64,000 nt of DNA from Psococerastis gibbosa (Eukaryota; Arthropoda; Insecta; Psocodea; Psocidae), in assembly GCA_963971405.1 (NCBI GenBank), contig OZ020486.1, positions 16,329,419 to 16,393,418 of the forward strand, read 5' to 3'. This document shows, piece after piece, positions 57,776-64,000 of the stretch. The translations under genes were made by a program, and so were the position numbers. Within the stretch, counting starts at the first letter, position 1, and every line of letters begins with the position of its first letter. The notes under the pieces are model-generated. The model ran no database searches and had not been told where the DNA came from. It saw nothing but the letters and a program-made list of their open reading frames with translations.

Positions 57776-60700
57776 CAGCGTTTCCACTTGCGATATATCA
57801 CATTTCCCTCAGCGGCAACTCAAAATTTCCCTCGTTCGCCCAAGTCGCTAATATTCCTCTATTTTCTAAATTTCCAAAATTTCTGGGGGGGGGGGGGAAG
57901 TCTGCCTAGCAAATTATATGACTTTTTTATTATTTAAATTTTATTGTTTTTAATGAGTATGAAATACGTTACATACATTAAACTATTCAAGTTCAGTAAA
58001 ACAAAAAAACTAAAAATGAACGTCTAGCACTCCAGCGACCTAGTCGTCTCATTCTACTACATATATATATGCATGACGGCCAAATTGCTGAACCTGTTTT
58101 GAATGGTGGTACCAGACGCGGATTTTCGTATTTTTCTCGGAGGATGCGGGAGAATTTTGCCTAAAATTGGAACCTATACATTCATCTTTCAAGTAGGGTA
58201 TAAGTGACCAATAAACATGTTATACCCTTGATGGAAATGAAAATTGATAATTAATAGGCCGAAATTAGTGAGGTTTTACTCATATTATACACTGGAAGAA
58301 AGGGGGTCCGGGGGTCTCCCCGGAGAAAAAATTGATAAATGGTCCCAAACCAGTGAGGTTTTTGCGCATGTTATAACCTGGAGAAAGTGGGGCCCGGGGG
58401 TCTCTCCCGGAGGAAAAAAATGTATAAATAGGCCCAAATTCGTGAGGTTTTACGCATTTTGCAAGCAGTACAGTTGAAATTTTACCGACAAAGAAACCTA
58501 TGACTGCGGGGGGCCCGGAGGTCTCCCCGAAGAAAAATTCTGAAAAAATAGGTCTGACGTATTGGGGTTTTAAGCTTTTTGAGTAATATTTTTTTTGTGA
58601 AAGTACTTGGCCAATATGTTTATTTTTTTTAAGTCTTTCAGGTGAAATAAGCACACCAAGAATTAATTTCCCTTTCGTTATTGTGGATACTACGCCTTTA
58701 GCCCCCATTTGTCACCAGAAATCCTGGGGAGGACCCCCCTATTTACGCCAATGATTTTCCCTCGCTCTTTCAACGAGTTTTCCTAAAATTGGTGTAACCT
58801 CAATACAGTAGAAGTAAATATTAAGACTCAGTCTATATTGAACATTGACCAACCGCCTATTATGACGAATTACGAAGATAGTTTGGTTTTCATTATTTAC
58901 ACCAAGTTTTAAATGGGGGAGAAATCCCAGAGCAGTGGAGGGCAAGTACAACCGTGCCCATCTACAAACAGAAAGGAGATGCCCAATCGTGCAATAACTA
59001 TAGACCTATCAAACTAATGTGCCATTGTATGAAGTGGTACGAGAGGGTAATTGACACCAGATTGAGAAGCCAGATAGAGTGCAACATTTCAGAAAACCAG
59101 CTAGGATTCATGAAAGGCAGAGGCACTACAGACGGTATATATGTTGTGCGAACAATGCTGGAACGGCATAGAGATCATCAAAGACAACTGCATTACGTTT
59201 TTATCGACTTAGAGAAAGCCTACGACAGGATCCCGCGGGACCTAATATGGGACTGCCTGAAGAAGCACGGAGTGTTGGCGGAGTATATAAGGGTAATCCA
59301 GGATATGTACCGGGGGTGCACCACGAAAGTAAGAAGCGCAGCAGGATTGAGCGAAAGCTTCTCTGTCAATTTTGGGCTACACCAGGGCTCTGCACTAAGC
59401 CCTTTCCTCTTCTTGATAGTAATGGATGCGGTGACGGAACAAATCCAGGGCGAAGCTCCGAAGAGTATCCTATTTGCAGATGATGTCGTCCTCACAGCAG
59501 ACAGTCGCCAAGATGCTGAAGCTAACCTGAATACATGGGTAAAAACGCTGGAGAAGGAGGGACTGAAAGTGAACAAAGATAAGACGGAGTACATGGAGTG
59601 CGTTAGACAGGAGCCGGGATCCATCAGCATAGGCACTCACACAATAAACAAGACTAACAAATTTAAGTACCTGGGCAGTACTATTGAACAGAATGGCGGA
59701 TGTGAAGATGATGTCAAATGTCGAATTAAGGCCGGGTGGATGAAATACAGGGATATGGCACCTATATTGACGGACCGCAAGATGCCGATGAAACTCAAAG
59801 GCCGAGTGTATAAACAAATGGTACGTCCGAGCATGCTATACGGGTCGGAATGCTGGCCACTCAAAAGGGACGAGGAGAATATGCTACATGTAGCCGAAAT
59901 GCGTATGTTAAGAAGAGCATGTGGCTTTTCTCTGATTGACAGAGTGAGAAACACCGACATAAGATGCCAAATGAGAACAAGAGACATCCACGAAAAGCTG
60001 CGAGAAAGACGACTAAGCTGGTGGGGGCACGTCGAGAGGAGGGGGGACAACGAGTTGATAAAAAGAGTGCGATCAACACCCGTACCAGGAACCAGAGCAC
60101 GTGGACGACCAAAAATCTCACTGGCGAGTAAAACACGGAAGGACCTACTAATTGCCAATCTCTCGAGGGAACAGGCCCAAGACCGGGTGACCTGGAAGCG
60201 TTGCTGTCGTGCCGCCGACCCCCCGTGAAGGGAAATGGCGCTGAAAAAGTAAAAGTAAGTACACCTAGGTATATTGTATACTATACGTCTTGTATGACAT
60301 CCATGTTTGCCAATTCCCTTCGATGTCATTATAACCGGATTCTCTTGTATATTTAAAACTCCATTCTACCGAGTGTACGCTGGAAATATTTCGGGGGGAG
60401 GACCCAAAACACGTGCCTGTGCCTTTACCTCGTGTAGTTGTGCTGCTACAACTAGTCAAATCATCATATCATAAGCAAAGCACTGATGTACTCCTGTTTT
60501 TAAAATTCCCACCATGCCATCAGTTGTGGCATCAGAATTGAGAATTCATAACATTCGCGCTAAAATTTGAAACCGTTATGTATTCATAATTATCAAATTT
60601 TATGGGTTTTTATTATTTATCGTAACTTTTTCCATTTTCAGCTAGTTTATTTTAATCATTGGCTTTTCCACCAGTTTCCCTCAAATTTCCCTCAATATCT

Positions 60701-60817
60701 CTCTTATTTCTTCCAATTTCCCTCAAAATTCCCTTTTCCCTCCAATTTCCCTTTAGTGCAGTGAATAAACCCGGATTTTCCCTAAAAAGGGAAATTTCCC
60801 TCAAAGTGGAAACGCTG
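57776..60817. mobile_element. 3.04-kb hAT-type element (CAGCGTTTCCACTT ends) carrying a LINE
   Basis: Inverted ends CAGCGTTTCCACTT / AAGTGGAAACGCTG with a perfect 8-bp duplication AGTATGTT (57768-57775, 60818-60825). Many TTTCCCTC motifs cluster inside both ends, dense at 60680-60770, as subterminal repeats of hAT elements do. Inside are a G-rich block with about three direct units (58300-58540; GGGCCCGGGGGTCTC) and a LINE RT. No hAT transposase is seen, so it is non-autonomous. Confidence 0.92.
58890..60228 (+). mobile_element. LINE reverse transcriptase, open for 424 codons, 5'-truncated
   Basis: From 58954: PIYKQKGDAQSCNNYRPIKL, then FMKGRGTTDGIYVV, FIDLEKAYDRIPRDLIWDCL (motif A Asp), GLHQGSALSPFLFLIVMDAV (motif B), ILFADDVVLTAD with the catalytic FADD at 59473-59484 (residue 174), KYLGSTIEQNG, MLYGSECWPL, RRACGFSLIDRVRN, RLSWWGHVERRG and GRPKIS. 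In-frame codons extend upstream to about 58915 (NGGEIPEQWRAS). The endonuclease domain and fingers start are absent. No stop interrupts the RT-to-C-terminus frame, so it is fairly young. RTE-like or a related clade; not settled. Confidence 0.9.
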
Positions 60818-60984
60818 AGTATGTTAGTTAAGTTTCTTAACCGTTTACAGCAACTTCTGTATCCATTCGCCTCAAAACCTCGGCATTAGATCTCCCCAAG
60901 ATATGCGTCTGTTTAATCTCTTATCTGCTGCTATCCACTATCCACCTTTGGCAGTAATATTTTCTACTTTTTTTTTTTTAATTT

Positions 60985-61150
60985 AAAAAAAAAGATTAAT
61001 CGCATACAAACAATTTAATGAATGCATCCGATTGACCTTGACCAGTCGCCTCTGTAGGTGATTACCCGTGATGAGTACGACACGTATCCGATTGCATGGC
61101 ATGTAAAGACTCACACAAGTGCAAGCACCACCTGACCATCGAAGTCGAAA
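60985..61150 (-). repeat. SINE-A copy, minus strand
   Basis: A-rich start at 60985, then GATTAATCGCATACAAACAA, CGCCTCTGTAGGTGATTACC and GACTCACACAAGTGCAAGCA match the inverse of SINE-A. Confidence 0.8.
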
Positions 61151-61884
61151 CTATTGAAGCCCAAACTATTGAATATACAATACAACACTAATGCTGGTGT
61201 TATACTGTGTATTCAATGCATACACAGTATTTTCGTGATGTGAACATCCGTTTGGACATGTACTATTGATATCATAAAATTCATAATGGCGTAATAATAA
61301 ATTAACTTTTATTATTATCTTGCTTGTGTGCTGTAGCTTTTCTCGAGAAGTAAGCCCACAAAGGCCGGATTATTAATCGGATTAAAGGCTATTTACACGT
61401 GTTTCCTTTGTTAAATATTTAATCATGTTGCTTCTTTGATACCGTAATAAGCCTTTTAAGGGTTTCGCGATTACTGCCGATTAGTTGCAAGTTTTATAGT
61501 TCTTCTTATTTACTTATAGCATTAAATAAGGACCCCTTTTGGTGTCATATCATCCATTGTGCAGCCTTGTTATGACACACCTACTGATAACCTATTTTTT
61601 ACCTGAATTTCTCAGGCTCTTATGCATATTTGCATGGACACACAGTATACGACATAAGCTTGGAAGAAATGTGCTGTAGTAATTAGCATACTGGTCATAC
61701 CGCCATACAATTTGCATGAGTGTTTTTAACAACGTTTTTTACTAATTAGTGTTAGTAGGTCGTGCATAGGAACATTGTGCGATCTGATACTTTTATTTTT
61801 GTACAATAAATTAACTTCACATTATTGTATGCTATAGTAATGTTAATTATTAATCTTCTATGAGACATATAGATTATTGTAAAC

Positions 61885-62125
61885 CAGTGGTTCTCAACTG
61901 GAACGTTACTGCGAACCAAAATTCTGCTCTTCGTGGGTTCGCGACCCACCACTGTTGTATCTTCAAATTTGTAATATGAGCCAACAAACATCAAAGTATA
62001 TAATTAACCAAAATATAATATAAAAAATTTTTTTTTAATAATTTTGATTTTTAATACTAGGTACTTTACAAAATTGGCCTTGGTCTCTTCGCGACCCTAG
62101 AGTTGCCTACACTTCGGAACCACTG
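61885..62125. mobile_element. hAT-type MITE with CAGTGGTTCTCAA end
   Basis: Ends CAGTGGTTCTCAACTGG / CTTCGGAACCACTG, like Charlie-type hAT termini, flanked by TTGTAAAC and CTGTAAAA (6 of 8 match). Inner GGGTTCGCGACCCA and TTCGCGACCCTAGAGTTGC pieces also fit the family. 241 bp, older than the 48-kb insertion. Confidence 0.8.
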
Positions 62126-62544
62126 CTGTAAAACAGTCAAGTAATTTGGTAAGGCCGTTTGTAAAGTAGTCTCAGATACTGGTACATATATGGATATAGG
62201 CCTAGATGAAAATGCTCAGAAAAATTTCATGACATACTGGATTTTTACACTTATAAGGCTTTTTCACCACCAATAGTCTCTCAAGCCCCAATTAAGATTG
62301 TATTGTGTGCTGGATAATCTTCTTTTTCAGTCGCAATTAATCGATTGGTTTAAATAAAATCTTTCCATCTTCTCGGACTCACGGTAATAAACCATTAAAC
62401 TGCCCGAACCAAGCATTTTTTACTGATGCCGGTCGTTATTTTCTGATTTTTTATGTTCTCGGGTAAAAATAGAACTTAAAAAAATGTACTTTATTTTCAA
62501 ACTAGGCTAATAAATTTTAGAATGCGTTCAACCGGGGAAAAGGT

Positions 62545-62650
62545 GTGGGCAAATGGAGACCCCTCAAGTTTAGAAACAGACGCACTCCCCCCGCCAGGCT
62601 GGCAGGGTTGCTTAAAGCAGAAATGCTGAAAGCAGGCGTTGGAAAACAGA
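62545..62650 (+). repeat. Repeat family X, 3' piece
   Basis: CACTCCCCCCGCCAGGCTG, CAGGGTTGCTTAAAGCAGAA and TGCTGAAAGCAGGCGTTGG match the end of the 4804 and 50797 copies. Confidence 0.75.
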
Positions 62651-63668
62651 AAAAAAAAATGGAAAAGTGAGATTATACCTAACCTAACCTGTATACCTAG
62701 TCTTGTAATTACGTATTTAGCTGAATACGTTGATTTATAACAAGTATAGAATGAAGTGAGCTGGGCTCTTTGTTATTGGCTCGGATTTTCCTGGTCAACC
62801 TTTGACCTTTGCTGCCGCCGCGCTGTTGATGGTGCTATGGGTGTGTCTCATTACTATATAGAAGAGTTGTAAACATAATGGGCACTTGCTTAGTTGGATA
62901 GTAATTGTTATTTCCTGAGCTCATCTGTTGCTTTCATTGTCAATTTTGCTTTGCCTATCCTATAGTTTTTCTTATCCTATCCAAAATAATGAGGCGCATA
63001 CTTATTTGAGTGATTTTGACGGAACATTCAGCGACTTGGCAATTTCCAATTATCAAATACTATATTATGTAACTGAATTTTTGTGTACTCTAGATAATAA
63101 TAATAATAATTCTTTATTTCCAATAAATACAAATATACATCAAAATGCAATTAGAGCTCCCATACCGACATAGATGAGTGACTATTCTATTGCACGGACA
63201 AGCGAAGGGAGAAAAACCTTGTGTAGAAAGCAAATGTCTCATGAGATCGTACAGCTTCAAAATGGCAGGTCTTTTAGCAGAAATGTTCTTCTACATTTTG
63301 ATTTATGATGTGAGCCCGTCTATTACACCGGTTGGCCACAATTTTCGTACCTTTTTTTTTTGCAAACAACCGTTCGTAAGAGCGTCCGGAGGAAGGAGTT
63401 CGAAAAATTTGGCCAATCGGTGTTAGTGAAGGCGAAATATCATCAATATATCAAAATCTAGAGTGTTTTTTCTTAGTGATAAATCATTTTGGATTACTCC
63501 AAAATGGATATTTTCTTTGAAATTAGACTTTCCACAAAAACGCGTATTAGCGGTGTCCGATTTCCTCTTACCCTTTTGGTCACTGGCGGTGACGCCCTGT
63601 ACTACGGAGTACCGATCTCTTCGGAGTACACTATAGCCCCAGTTAGACAGTTCCACATAAAGTACGTA
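62651..63668. other. No gene recognised
   Basis: AT-rich, with a short (AAT)n at 63096-63110. No exon of the gene starting at 48 kb is visible. Confidence 0.4.
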
Positions 63669-63683
63669 ACAACATCTGTCATT

Positions 63684-63957
63684 CTTCTTTCTTCTTCTTC
63701 CGGCTCTATAGCCCTTGGTGGGCTTTGGCCTGCTCGGCAACACTCCTCCATTCTTCTCGGTTTTGCACAACGCTCCACCATCTGGAGACTCCCAACTCGC
63801 GAAGGTCATTCTCTAACTCGTCCTTCCAGCGGTTTCTTGGCCGTCCTGGCAGTCATCTTCCCGTCATGCTTGCTTTGTACATTTTTCGTGGCATGCGTTC
63901 TTCAGACATCCTTACAACGTGTCCCAGCCACCTTAATCGTTGTGCTTTAATGAACCT
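63684..63957 (-). mobile_element. 5'-truncated LINE insertion with a perfect 15-bp target duplication
   Basis: The minus-strand frame reads [20 protein letters not shown], a stop, LPGRPRNRWKDELENDLREL, GVSRWWSVVQNREEWRSVAE and QAKAHQGL, the last ~85 residues of a LINE ORF2. The 3' tail is GAAGAAGAAGAAAGAA-like. ACAACATCTGTCATT is duplicated exactly at 63669-63683 and 63958-63972. The duplication is perfect although the ORF already has one stop, which may come from the source copy. Confidence 0.92.
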
Positions 63958-64000
63958 ACAACATCTGTCATTGGGTTTCTTAAGTCAACCCACTCTTCAG

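Larger units (their letters stand above)
57413..60900 (-). mobile_element. LINE 3' remnant broken by two later insertions
   Basis: Three minus-strand pieces belong together: 60900-60818 (AEVLRRMDTEVAVNG), 57775-57692 (LTYSSHKL..., then a GKIEG piece) and about 57530-57413 (LQWLDKTTTSLFRAAVSKIQ, ending in a GAAGAAGAAG-type tail). The gaps are exactly a 3.04-kb hAT-type element and a GCAGCCTGATC MITE. Homologous to 56205-56470. Confidence 0.82.

Noticed and set aside
59637-60329. 230-codon minus-strand open frame
   Set aside because: Antisense of the LINE RT, with no motif of its own.
63489-63950. 153-codon plus-strand open frame
   Set aside because: Mostly the reverse strand of the truncated LINE at 63684-63957; the hydrophobic C-terminal part is a by-product.

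Overview
The window is animal nuclear DNA, most likely from an arthropod. Genes are split by GT/AG introns, the DNA is AT-rich, and the intergenic and intronic space is packed with short palindromic DNA transposons, LINE fragments and tRNA-derived SINEs. The protein that points most clearly to arthropods is the Rab GDI, whose N terminus ([12 protein letters not shown]) and C terminus (HELGDEDPQ) read like insect/crustacean GDI. No species can be named from this.

Five gene loci were found. (1) 1-4444, plus strand: the last four coding exons of a golgin-97-type GRIP-domain golgin. (2) 16650-31890, minus strand: a complete nine-exon long-chain fatty acid transport protein (FATP/SLC27A, FATP1/4-like), 640 residues by my splicing. 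(3) 32223-40146, plus strand: a complete five-exon AASDH/ACSF4 gene (adenylation domain, carrier protein, PQQ-type beta-propeller), 947 residues. (4) 41935-45581, minus strand: a complete five-exon Rab GDP-dissociation inhibitor, 444 residues. (5) From about 46.2 kb, plus strand: a gene whose only visible coding part is one N-terminal exon at 47985-48187; I do not recognise the protein and see no second exon before 64000.

The FATP and AASDH genes are head to head with 332 bp between start codons. Both encode adenylate-forming (ANL superfamily) enzymes, so they probably share a bidirectional promoter. GDI and gene 5 also diverge, and AASDH and GDI are tail to tail. Golgin-97, which depends on Arl GTPases, and GDI, which recycles Rabs, are both trafficking genes, but nothing shows that they are co-regulated.

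The remainder is mobile DNA. (a) A family of palindromic MITEs with GGCGG...CCGCC ends, flanked by TAA or TTA. In one copy the interrupted LINE reading frame shows that the target duplication is 3 bp. Two copies carry the same second palindrome at the same internal site, so a nested composite has itself moved. (b) G/C-run-rich hAT-type elements with CARnGGCG ends and 8-bp target duplications at 7.2, 21.8, 42.7, 48.5 and 52.6 kb, a CAGTGGTTC-ended relative at 61.9 kb, and a 3.04-kb element at 57.8-60.8 kb. (c) A palindromic family with GCAGCCTGATC ends. (d) A 2.1-kb element in golgin intron 3 that is almost entirely one long inverted repeat. (e) LINE remnants, including a 424-residue open reverse transcriptase at 58954-60228 and two short 5'-truncated insertions with 14-15-bp target duplications. 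(f) tRNA-derived SINEs, two of them arranged as an inverted pair. A degenerate tandem repeat at 7.4-7.86 kb fits no family I know. No CRISPR array, rRNA gene, convincing functional tRNA gene or retroviral element was seen.
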